A stretch of DNA of 5,364 nucleotides from an uncultured Eubacteriales bacterium (GTDB lineage: Bacteria; Bacillota; Clostridia; Christensenellales; CAG-138): the NCBI GenBank assembly GCA_900549955.1, contig URQH01000039.1, positions 1-5,364 on the forward strand. The letters are read 5' to 3'. The translations under genes were made by a program, and so were the position numbers. This document shows, piece after piece, positions 1-5,350 of this stretch; within the stretch, counting starts at the first letter, position 1, and every line of letters begins with the position of its first letter. The notes beneath the pieces are model-generated. The model ran no database searches, was not told the DNA's origin, and worked only from the letters and a program-made list of their open reading frames with translations.

Positions 1-52
1 CCGCGCACGCCCCGCACGCGCCCCGCGCCACCCTGCGCCCCGCGCGCCCCCC
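1..52. other. Extremely GC-rich low-complexity stretch
   Basis: Only four of the first 52 bases are A or T (about 92% G+C), and short words such as CCCCGCGC and CGCACGC recur imperfectly. No start codon or ribosome site is visible. The absence of stop codons means little at this composition. It could be intergenic, or the end of a gene lying to the left. I cannot assign a function. Confidence 0.4.
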
Positions 53-95
53 AAAAGCCCGGCCGGCCGGCGCAACCTGTGCGCCGGCCGGTTTT
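53..95. terminator. Probable bidirectional intrinsic terminator downstream of the CotH-VTC-DUF4956 operon
   Basis: A perfect 12-bp inverted repeat (63-74 with 80-91, arms CCGGCCGGCGCA / TGCGCCGGCCGG) encloses a 5-base loop. On the plus strand it is followed at once by TTTT (92-95). On the minus strand a TTTT run (complement of 53-56) follows the stem after six bases, or after two if the repeated CCGGCCGG pairs in the shifted register (84-91 with 59-66). It sits about 50 bases past the DUF4956 stop codon, so it probably ends the operon. It may also stop a convergent gene to the left of the window. Confidence 0.72.
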
Positions 96-107
96 CCATC
101 CTTTCTT

Positions 108-145
108 CCGTTGCCCGCTTCGGGCGGGACGGGCGCGCCGCGTTA
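108..145 (-). repeat. Hairpin element, copy A, directly after the DUF4956 stop codon
   Basis: Read on the minus strand, CGCGGCGCGCCCGTCCCG starts right after the TAA stop and runs into a short stem (GCCCG, complement of 121-125, with CGGGC, complement of 113-117). An outer CCGT/ACGG pairing extends it. About 27 of 30 positions match a second copy near 4917-4947, allowing one indel. It is followed by purine-rich sequence, not a T-run, so it is not a classical terminator alone. It may protect the 3' end of the transcript or act together with the hairpin at 63-91. Confidence 0.5.
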
Positions 146-802
146 CGACAGCAGGTCGCCCTGATGCGCCACGAGCGTCGCGTCGTACACGCCCTGCACG
201 CGCAGGAACTTGTCCACAAAGTCCACGTCCGACTCGCGGATGCGCAGCTCCACCGTCAGCTCGATGCCGTCGCGCTGCACGGTCTTGCTCTTGATGCGCG
301 CGCGCGGCAGCTGCTTGACCATGCCCTTGATCTGCTGGCTCGCATGCTCGTCATAGTGCAGGATCAGCAGAAACGGCGACGCCTGGCTGCCCTTGATGCC
401 GGTGACGACGAGCAGCAGCAGGCCGATGACCACGCCGCCGATGAGCCCCACGTCCAGAAAGCCCGCGCCGACGGCCAGGCCCTCGCCCACGGCCCAGAAC
501 ATGAACACCGTGTCGATCGGGTCCTTGATGGCCGTACGGAAACGCACGATGGACAGCGCGCCGACCATGCCGAGGGACAGCGCCATGTTCGACGAGATCA
601 TCATGAGCACGAGCGCGGAGACCATCGTCAGCATGACGAGGCTCAGGTTGAACGAGCGCGAATAGACCACGCCCGCAAAGGTCTTCTTATACACGAAGTA
701 GATCCACAACCCGAGCAGCAGCGACACCACGAGCGAGATCACCACGCGGAACGGATTCAACGTGCCCTGGAACAGATCCCCGATATTGAACGTACCCAAC
801 AT
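143..802 (-). CDS. DUF4956 family integral membrane protein
   Basis: Small inner-membrane protein of 219 residues, a typical size for DUF4956. Hydrophobic segments lie near residues 18-37, 52-70, 74-86 (containing family sequence) and 100-135 (one or two helices). A hydrophilic C-terminal domain of about 80 residues (139-219) is probably cytoplasmic. The family signature is clear: SLGMVGALSIVRFRTAIKDP at 76-95, with the charged R87, R89 and D94 inside or at the edge of the membrane, followed by a glycine-rich stretch (VGEGLAVGAGF, 105-115). Members are often encoded next to VTC-domain proteins, as here, where it is the last gene of the operon. Their biochemical role is not established; a membrane partner or conduit for the VTC enzyme is an inference. 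The ATG is fixed by an in-frame TGA seven codons upstream. The best ribosome site, AAGGAGG, is unusually far away (12 bases), with a second weaker AAAAGGAA abutting the start. Confidence 0.9.
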   Translation of the reverse strand: MLGTFNIGDLFQGTLNPFRVVISLVVSLLLGLWIYFVYKKTFAGVVYSRSFNLSLVMLTMVSALVLMMISSNMALSLGMVGALSIVRFRTAIKDPIDTVFMFWAVGEGLAVGAGFLDVGLIGGVVIGLLLLVVTGIKGSQASPFLLILHYDEHASQQIKGMVKQLPRARIKSKTVQRDGIELTVELRIRESDVDFVDKFLRVQGVYDATLVAHQGDLLS

Positions 803-814
803 TTCCTTTTTGTT

Positions 815-821
815 CCTCCTT
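815..821 (-). promoter_or_regulatory. Ribosome binding site for the DUF4956 gene, long spacing
   Basis: The complement reads AAGGAGG, a near-perfect Shine-Dalgarno sequence, but 12 bases separate it from the ATG at 802-800. A second purine run, AAAAGGAA, touches the start codon. An in-frame TGA at 823-821 rules out a more upstream start, so the spacing is genuinely long for this gene. Confidence 0.6.
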
Positions 822-831
822 CAAAATCGTT

Positions 832-844
832 GGCCCAGCGGGCC
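832..844 (-). other. Small intercistronic hairpin between the VTC and DUF4956 genes
   Basis: Within the 68-base gap between the VTC stop and the DUF4956 start, GGCCC and GGGCC pair perfectly around a 3-base loop, preceded on the minus strand by a run of G. It is followed by AACGATTTT and then the DUF4956 ribosome site. The stem is short and the T-run is weak and displaced, so a strong terminator is unlikely. A transcript processing or stability element is possible. Confidence 0.35.
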
Positions 845-870
845 CCCCCTGTCGTGTTTTGGTCTGCCCG

Positions 871-1608
871 TCAGAACTCGTACCGGCGGCAGAACAGGTA
901 TTTGCTGAACGCCGTGCGCTGCGCCGCGCCCATCTGGATGAGCATCTGGATGTACGCGGGCAGGCTCTCGTTGAACTTGACCTCCAGGAGCACGCAGTTT
1001 TTGAGCTCCATGACCGGATAGGTCGGCACGTCCGGGTCGAACAGCGCCGTGGCGCGCATGGCGGTGCGCACGTTCTTGTCGAACGTGATGCGCACGTCCT
1101 CGGCCGGGAACACGTACGGCTCGCGGTCGTAGTCCACGAGCACCTTCGGCTTGAGCTGCCGCAGCTTGAACACGCCGAACATCTGCCCGGCAAACGGCTC
1201 CGGCCGCCGGAGCAGGAAGCGGTAGTCGCCATGGAGCAGCGCGTCGCACTCCTGCCGGGAGAGGGACAGGCTGCTCTTTTGGATGTACGGCCCGTCCTTG
1301 CGCTTGCGCTCGAGCTTGATCGTGCTGTCGGACCCGTTGTAGATGCGGATGCGGATCTTGTCGCGCGTTTCGATGCCGTCGAGCTTGTCGCGCACCGCAG
1401 AGTCGAACGGGTCGTCGAAATACAGGCTGCGGATGTGGTATTCGCCGCCGTTCTGCGCGGCGTGCGCGTCCTGCGCCATGGTCATCTGCAACCGGCGGGA
1501 GAGCAGCGCGTACTCCCCCTCGCTGATGAGGTATTTCTGTTCGTGCCGGTACGGCCGTCCGCCGGCCGGCTTGCGGGCGCCCTGGCCCCGCCGCTGTGCC
1601 GCCGCCAT
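871..1608 (-). CDS. VTC domain-containing polyphosphate polymerase-like protein
   Basis: Stand-alone VTC catalytic domain of 245 residues, related to the catalytic part of yeast Vtc4, which transfers the gamma phosphate of ATP onto growing polyphosphate inside a basic tunnel barrel. Visible family motifs in order: YRHEQKYLIS (20-29), the SLYFDD strand (61-66), KIRIRIY (84-90), IKLERKRKDG (97-106), YDRE followed by VRITFD (160-163, 172-177), and the acidic/basic pairs MELK (200-203) and LEVKF (208-212). Candidate phosphate-binding residues are K25, R86, R88, K98, K102, R162, R173, K203 and K211, with E201/E209 as candidate metal ligands; all are retained. It has no SPX domain, signal peptide or membrane helix, so it should be cytoplasmic and need a partner to reach the membrane, plausibly the DUF4956 protein. 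The ATG is chosen because it overlaps the CotH stop as TGATG, has GGGGGTGA upstream, and puts the first motif at residue 20. Polymerase activity itself is inferred from the family. Confidence 0.9.
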   Translation of the reverse strand: MAAAQRRGQGARKPAGGRPYRHEQKYLISEGEYALLSRRLQMTMAQDAHAAQNGGEYHIRSLYFDDPFDSAVRDKLDGIETRDKIRIRIYNGSDSTIKLERKRKDGPYIQKSSLSLSRQECDALLHGDYRFLLRRPEPFAGQMFGVFKLRQLKPKVLVDYDREPYVFPAEDVRITFDKNVRTAMRATALFDPDVPTYPVMELKNCVLLEVKFNESLPAYIQMLIQMGAAQRTAFSKYLFCRRYEF

Positions 1609-1620
1609 CAGCTCACCCCC
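1606..1620 (-). promoter_or_regulatory. TGATG stop/start overlap and ribosome site coupling CotH to VTC
   Basis: The CotH TGA (1610-1608) shares its A with the VTC ATG (1608-1606). Inside the last CotH codons, GGGGGTGA (complement of 1613-1620) resembles the AGGAGGTGA Shine-Dalgarno sequence and lies four bases from the start. This arrangement usually gives coupled translation, so the two proteins are probably made in linked amounts. Confidence 0.75.
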
Positions 1621-4600
1621 GTCAGGCTGCTCCGACGGCCGAAGATCTCCACCATCTCGGCGTCGGACAGGTTGAAATATTGCTGCGCATAGTAGAGGAA
1701 GTACTCCGGCGCGTTCCTGGCCGAGTCGCGCAGGCCCTCCACGCGCGTCTCCCACGTGACAAAGCGGATGATGCCCCACTTGGCGGTGTCGTACTCCATC
1801 TCCGTTTTGATGTTGGCCGCCAGCTCGTCGATGCGGGCGATCATCTTCTCCGGCGCGAAGATTTCGAGCATCAGCGCGCACTTTTCGAGGAACAGGGCGC
1901 GGAAGCTGCTGTTTTGCAGCAGCGCGCGCGAGAGCGTGGTCGAAAAGCCCTTGCCGGCGCCGTGCCCCTCTGGGTTGAAGTACTTGGTGAAGAAATCCCG
2001 CCGGTAGCCGGTCGTATAGGTGAGCGACTGCGAGCCGTCCTCGCGGTTGAACGCCCAGTCGAAATCGTACGGGATCCAGCGCCACTTGTTGTCCAGCTGC
2101 CGGGAGCGCCAGAACTTGATGTTGCCCGTGTCCGTGTTGCCGACGTAGATCTCCATGGCGCAGTATTCGGCGAAGTTTTCCACGTCCATGAGCGAGCAGA
2201 CGTAGGCGTAGTGCTCCGGGTCGGACAGGTCGTGGCTGCCGGCGTATTCCACCAGCGCCTTGTAGTCGAGGTAGCCGTTGCCGGCGATCTCCGCCGCGGG
2301 CGACACGCCGTTGCCCACGAGCATGTCGATCTGCTCCGGGTCGGCCAGCCCGTACCGCTGGGCGATGAAATACTTGTTGACCTTCTCGCGCAGGTTGTAC
2401 ACGCCCCAGTATTCCCCGTTGATGTAGAGCACCACCTGCACGTACGACTGCGTGGGCAGGATGCTGCCGCCGTCCTCGAGCAGGCCCTGGATCAGGATGT
2501 CGCGCATGCGCGTGTAGATCACGTCCTTGGCCGAGGCGCGCAGCGTGAGCGTCTTGAACGACGTGTACGGCCGGTTGTCGAAGAACGCGTAGTCCATGCT
2601 CGTGGAGCCGTAGCCCGCGCGCGACACGAGCGCGATGCCCTTCTGCTTGTCGTAGCGCGAGAACGCGCCGAAGATGCGGCACAGCAGGTCCTCCTCAAAG
2701 AGCAGCGTCCCGTCCGCACCGATGTAATCGATGTGCGCGGGCCGCTCCCACTCCATGCCCATCGGGTCCGGGTGCGTCACGTGCTGCGCGTTGAAGTTGG
2801 CGTACTTGAGGTAGTCGCTCTCGCTGTCGTATTGGATCGTATAGCTCGTGGGCGTGTCGCGCCCGCCGCTCTTTTCATAGTAGGTCTGCCCGGCCACATA
2901 GATGCCGTTGACCGCGCCGAACAGGTAGTCCGGGTCGGACACGAGGCTGATGACCGGGATCGTCGACACGTGGTTCTCCGCCGTCGCCTCGCCCTGGTTG
3001 ACGAAATAGGAAGCGGTGGCCACGTCGCTGTCGAACAGGCCGCCCGCAAACGCGCGCGCGCGCAGGATCGTCACGCCGGAAGAGAGCGTGATCGGCCCGG
3101 TGTAGGCCTGCGACGCGGCCGTCGGGATGCTGCCGTCGGTCGTATAGCGCACGGTCGTCCCCTCCGGCACGCTGATCTCGACCGTCTGCACGCTCGTGTA
3201 TGCGCCGGCCGGCACGGAGAACGACGGCGTCTCCGCATAGCCGGGCACGCCCGCGCCGTTGGCCGTGCCGGGCGTCGGCGTCTCATAGTAGACCGCCTTG
3301 CCGTCCAGCCCGCGCCCGTAGGACACGTCCACGTGCGCCAAGCCGATCTGGAGCTTGTCGAGCAGCACCGCGTCCGGCGAGAACAGGAACACCGTGTCCC
3401 CGTCGCCCGAAATGCCGAAGTTCGTCTCCAGCGTGCCGTTCGGGTCGGTCGCGTTCTTGCCGGAGGCGATGACCACGAGGTATTCCCCCGCGCCGAGCGT
3501 CATGTCCGGAAAGACCCACTTGGCCGGGTTTTTCGCGTTGTCGGACAGCGCGTAGCCGGCCAGGTTGATGGTCTGGCCGGAGCGGTTGTAGATCTCAATC
3601 CAATCGTAGTACTGCTGGTCGGGCTGGATGAGATAGCTCTTGTTGCCGTTCATGAGCTCGCTGATCATCAGCTCGCCCGTGCCGTACGCGAGCGACGCCT
3701 GGTACTGCGAGACGCCGGTAGCGTTGTTCGTGTAGCCGGGGGTCGGGCTGGCCGTCTGCTGCCACTCGCCCGTGCCGTCCGGCACGCGGGCCATGGACTG
3801 GTCCGTCTCCTGGCGGGAGTATTCATAGCTGTCGAGGATGCGGCCGTCCGGCGTGGAGAACACGACCGCCTCCTCATACGCCGCGAGCCCGAACGGCGCC
3901 TCGATCTCCGTGTTCGAGGTGCCCTTGCGCCCGGTGCAGTAGATCAGCAGCGTCGAGTAGGCGCGGATCGTCGTCCCGTCCGGCAGCACGTACTTGAGCG
4001 GCTGCGCCGGGTTGTCCGACACGCCGTAGCCGGACAGGTCGATGTCGTTGCCGGTCGTGTTGTACAGCTCGATCCAGTCGCAATAGCTCCCGTCGGGGCC
4101 GAGCAGCGTGGACGCGTTGGACGCCATGAACTCGTTGAGGTACACGCCGATGCTCTCGCCCACGTCCGCCGTCAGCGTGTCGAGGAAGGCCGCGACGCCC
4201 TCGTCCGTGTTCGGATAGCCGGGGCTCGGGCGCATCTCGACCCAGTTGCCCTGCGCGTCCCGCCCGAGCGAATACCCGGCCGACACCGCCTTGAGCGACA
4301 GGCTGTCGATCACCGCGCCCGCTTCTGTCGTGAGCACGAGGTCGTCGTCCGCGGACAGCTTGAACGGCGTGTGCATCTTGCCGCGCTCCGGGTCGCCGGA
4401 GCAGTATACGATCAGGTAGCCGCCCGCCGGGATCGTCGTGCCGGCCGGGAACGTCCACTTGGCCGCGATGATCTTGTCGTCGGACAGGCCGTACCCGCCG
4501 ATCTGCACGTCCTGGTCGGAGGTGTTGTGCAGCTCCACCCAGTCCGGAAACTCGCCCGTCTCGTCTGGCACGGTGCCCTTGTTGCTCGTCATGACCTCGC

Positions 4601-4721
4601 TGATCTGCACCGTATGCGAAGAGAGGCTGCCGGACGTACCGCTGCTGGTCAGGTACACGATCAGCATCACCAGGAGCAGCGCCCCGAGCGGCACGACCAG
4701 TACCAATCGCCTGCGTCTCAA
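1608..4721 (-). CDS. CotH kinase family protein with three lamin-tail domains and a chitobiase-type domain
   Basis: Large membrane-anchored protein of 1037 residues. The N-terminus RRRR followed by a hydrophobic segment (6-24) is a signal anchor or uncleaved signal peptide predicting an extracytoplasmic body; no lipobox cysteine is seen. Three lamin-tail-like domains follow (about 36-178, 191-337, 348-495), each with NxFMxSN-like, DWIELYN-like, GYGLSDN-like and KWxFPxGTTI-like strands and each ending in a PSPGYPNT-like turn. Next is a chitobiase/hexosaminidase C-terminal-type beta domain (about 498-574, RYTTDGSIPT), then a CotH kinase domain (about 585-1010). Kinase landmarks are YINGEYWGVYNLREK (766-780), DVENFAEYCAMEIYVGNTD (846-864) and WIPYDFDWAF (882-891), the last supplying metal-binding-type aspartates D886 and D888. 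Bacillus CotH is an atypical kinase that phosphorylates spore coat proteins; the substrate here is unknown. Start: TTG, because AAAGGAGA lies eight bases upstream, it places RRRR just before the membrane segment, and an in-frame TGA (4739-4737) lies close upstream. First gene of the operon. Confidence 0.9.
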   Translation of the reverse strand: MRRRRLVLVVPLGALLLVMLIVYLTSSGTSGSLSSHTVQISEVMTSNKGTVPDETGEFPDWVELHNTSDQDVQIGGYGLSDDKIIAAKWTFPAGTTIPAGGYLIVYCSGDPERGKMHTPFKLSADDDLVLTTEAGAVIDSLSLKAVSAGYSLGRDAQGNWVEMRPSPGYPNTDEGVAAFLDTLTADVGESIGVYLNEFMASNASTLLGPDGSYCDWIELYNTTGNDIDLSGYGVSDNPAQPLKYVLPDGTTIRAYSTLLIYCTGRKGTSNTEIEAPFGLAAYEEAVVFSTPDGRILDSYEYSRQETDQSMARVPDGTGEWQQTASPTPGYTNNATGVSQYQASLAYGTGELMISELMNGNKSYLIQPDQQYYDWIEIYNRSGQTINLAGYALSDNAKNPAKWVFPDMTLGAGEYLVVIASGKNATDPNGTLETNFGISGDGDTVFLFSPDAVLLDKLQIGLAHVDVSYGRGLDGKAVYYETPTPGTANGAGVPGYAETPSFSVPAGAYTSVQTVEISVPEGTTVRYTTDGSIPTAASQAYTGPITLSSGVTILRARAFAGGLFDSDVATASYFVNQGEATAENHVSTIPVISLVSDPDYLFGAVNGIYVAGQTYYEKSGGRDTPTSYTIQYDSESDYLKYANFNAQHVTHPDPMGMEWERPAHIDYIGADGTLLFEEDLLCRIFGAFSRYDKQKGIALVSRAGYGSTSMDYAFFDNRPYTSFKTLTLRASAKDVIYTRMRDILIQGLLEDGGSILPTQSYVQVVLYINGEYWGVYNLREKVNKYFIAQRYGLADPEQIDMLVGNGVSPAAEIAGNGYLDYKALVEYAGSHDLSDPEHYAYVCSLMDVENFAEYCAMEIYVGNTDTGNIKFWRSRQLDNKWRWIPYDFDWAFNREDGSQSLTYTTGYRRDFFTKYFNPEGHGAGKGFSTTLSRALLQNSSFRALFLEKCALMLEIFAPEKMIARIDELAANIKTEMEYDTAKWGIIRFVTWETRVEGLRDSARNAPEYFLYYAQQYFNLSDAEMVEIFGRRSSLTGVS

Positions 4722-4831
4722 AATATCGTTCTCCTTTCATCCGCCGTCCCACGCGGGGCGCGGAGGCGGTCCGCCGCGGCGCAAAGCGCGCGCAAAAGGC
4801 GGCCCAATACAGGGGCATCGGTGTAGATGCC
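4722..4831 (-). other. GC-rich structured leader of the CotH operon
   Basis: If transcription starts near 4831, the message has an untranslated leader of about 110 bases. It begins with a perfect 7-bp stem (GGGCATC with GATGCCC around six bases, 4813-4832). Further GC-rich self-complementary pieces follow: GCGC-AAA-GCGC near 4779-4789 and GGCGGTCCGCC at 4765-4775. I see no T-run that would make a terminator-type attenuator and recognise no known riboswitch. No convincing small reading frame with its own ribosome site was found. Confidence 0.4.
4730..4737 (-). promoter_or_regulatory. Ribosome binding site deciding the TTG start of CotH
   Basis: The complement reads AAAGGAGA and ends eight bases before the TTG at 4721-4719. 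An ATG at 4740-4738 overlaps this site but lies in a different frame from the CotH protein, so it is not the start. ATT at 4724-4722 is in frame but is a rare start codon and closer than optimal. Confidence 0.75.
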
Positions 4832-4866
4832 CTGCTTAGCATACCACAAGCAGGGGCATATGCCTA
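4810..4866. promoter_or_regulatory. Cluster of overlapping inverted and direct repeats over the operon promoter (candidate operators)
   Basis: The word CAGGGGCAT occurs twice in the same orientation (4810-4818 and 4851-4859, 41 bases apart), and the near-inverted ATGCCCTG lies between them (4827-4834). These build three inverted repeats: GGGCATC/GATGCCC (4813-4819 with 4826-4832), CCCTGCTT/AAGCAGGG (4830-4837 with 4848-4855) and the 10-bp palindrome GGCATATGCC (4855-4864). They cover the proposed -35 box, -10 box and start region, as expected for repressor or activator sites. The binding protein is not identifiable from this window. The first repeat would also form a hairpin at the start of the message. 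Confidence 0.55.
4838..4866 (-). promoter_or_regulatory. Candidate housekeeping-type promoter of the CotH-VTC-DUF4956 operon
   Basis: On the minus strand a TAGGCA box (4866-4861, four of six matches to TTGACA) is separated by exactly 17 bases from TATGCT (4843-4838, four of six to TATAAT). The -10 box is preceded by TGG, giving the extended TGnTATnnT form. Start of transcription would be near 4831. It is the best promoter match I found by eye in the 284-base gap upstream of CotH. Confidence 0.55.
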
Positions 4867-4903
4867 TCCCCAATTGCAATAAATTTACAGTTCCTTTGCT
4901 TTT

Positions 4904-4947
4904 CGCGCCCGTCCCTCCCGTTTCGGGAGGGACGGGACGCGCCGCGG
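4904..4947 (-). repeat. Long hairpin element, copy B, between the transglutaminase tail and the CotH operon
   Basis: A perfect 13-bp inverted repeat (4908-4920 with 4924-4936, CCCGTCCCTCCCG / CGGGAGGGACGGG) has a 3-base loop and is extended by CGCG/CGCG (4904-4907, 4938-4941) past one bulged A. On the minus strand it is entered through CCGCGGCGCG, as in copy A at 108-145. It lies about 60 bases after the stop of the gene at 5006, so it may end or protect that transcript. The following minus-strand sequence is A-rich (GCGAAAAGCAAAGG), so it is not a standard T-run terminator. Confidence 0.6.
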
Positions 4948-5005
4948 CAGGGCATGGCCGCCCGCCCTTCCGGACGCCTGCAACGGGCGGCAGGCGCCGC
5001 CCCCG

Positions 5006-5329
5006 TCACAGCAGCGCCAGCACGTACCGCGCGACGAGCCGCCGAAGCGGCGGCAGCTCCTTTGCAAGCCGCGTCCGCTCCCGCTCCAGGAAGCGGAACA
5101 CCTGCTCGCGCTGCTCGTCCGTCATCTCGTGGCTGGAAAAACGCGCCTCGAGCGCGATCTGCTCGAGCGCCTCCGGCGCACGCACGCCATAGCGATGCAG
5201 CCGCTGCAACTCGCGCCACGCGGCCAGGATGCGCGCCGCATTGTCCCCCCGGCGCAGCCGCTCAGCGCGGCGCCGCAGCGCCTCGCGGCGGCGCAGCACG
5301 AGCGCGCCGGCCGCCGCCGGCACGAGCAC
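5006..5329 (-). CDS. C-terminal fragment of a transglutaminase-family membrane protein (probably truncated)
   Basis: The open frame encodes 107 residues starting at GTG. It opens with the end of a hydrophobic segment (LVPAAAGALVL, 2-12), then a basic stretch (RRREALRRRAERLRRG, 13-28), then a helical region with RILAAWRELQRLHRYG (33-48), LEQIALEARFSSHEMTDEQ (55-73) and a final RLVARYVLAL. The order of last membrane helix, basic linker and 'A-x-x-A-R-F-S-x-H' helix resembles the tails of large clostridial membrane transglutaminase-like proteins (DUF4129-like region). The catalytic domain and most membrane helices are absent. No ribosome site precedes the GTG. Two in-frame TAA codons (5341-5339 and 5350-5348) lie just upstream in an AT-rich run, while the hydrophobic pattern continues through codons before the GTG (QIFVLVP). 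This suggests a broken or frameshifted gene, or a sequence edge problem, more than a small functional protein. Family call is by pattern memory and moderate. Confidence 0.5.
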   Translation of the reverse strand: MLVPAAAGALVLRRREALRRRAERLRRGDNAARILAAWRELQRLHRYGVRAPEALEQIALEARFSSHEMTDEQREQVFRFLERERTRLAKELPPLRRLVARYVLALL

Positions 5330-5350
5330 AAAAATTTGTTAAAATTTTTA
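5328..5350. repeat. AT-rich inverted repeat at the break in the transglutaminase tail
   Basis: Twenty of these 23 bases are A or T, in sharp contrast to the GC-rich surroundings. AAAAATTT (5330-5337) and AAATTTTT (5342-5349) form a perfect inverted repeat with a 4-base loop. It contains both stop codons that close the frame of the gene at 5006. It may be a promoter-like or insertion-derived stretch, or an error-prone homopolymer region. Only 14 bases follow before the window edge. Confidence 0.4.

Noticed and set aside
164..1021. Plus-strand open frame of 285 codons across DUF4956 and the end of the VTC gene
   Set aside because: Translation is dominated by His, Arg, Ala, Gln and Asp, typical of an antisense shadow, and it crosses two well-supported genes on the other strand.
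1609..2682. N-terminal extension of the VTC frame into the CotH gene (to 603 residues)
   Set aside because: The added part is an arginine-rich out-of-frame reading of CotH. VTC homology begins about 20 residues after the ATG at 1608, which also has a ribosome site and the TGATG overlap.
1596..4826. Plus-strand open frame of 1076 codons running opposite the CotH gene
   Set aside because: It mirrors the CotH codon phase in GC-rich DNA, is full of Arg, Val, His, Ala and Asp with no recognisable domain, and has no convincing ribosome site. The minus-strand protein has clear family motifs throughout.
3874..4842. Minus-strand frame containing an ATG at 4740 (sequence MKGERYFE...) as an alternative start region for the first operon gene
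   Set aside because: It is out of frame with the CotH protein and turns into low-complexity Arg/Gly/Asp-rich sequence. The ATG overlaps the ribosome site for the TTG start.
4810..4866. Repeat cluster considered as a short CRISPR-like array
   Set aside because: The repeated word is only nine bases, copies alternate in orientation and there are no regular spacers. Operator sites explain it better.
4827..5192. Plus-strand frame of 121 codons in the intergenic gap and over the transglutaminase tail
   Set aside because: No ribosome site, no recognisable motif, and it overlaps the promoter, a hairpin and a better-supported gene on the other strand.
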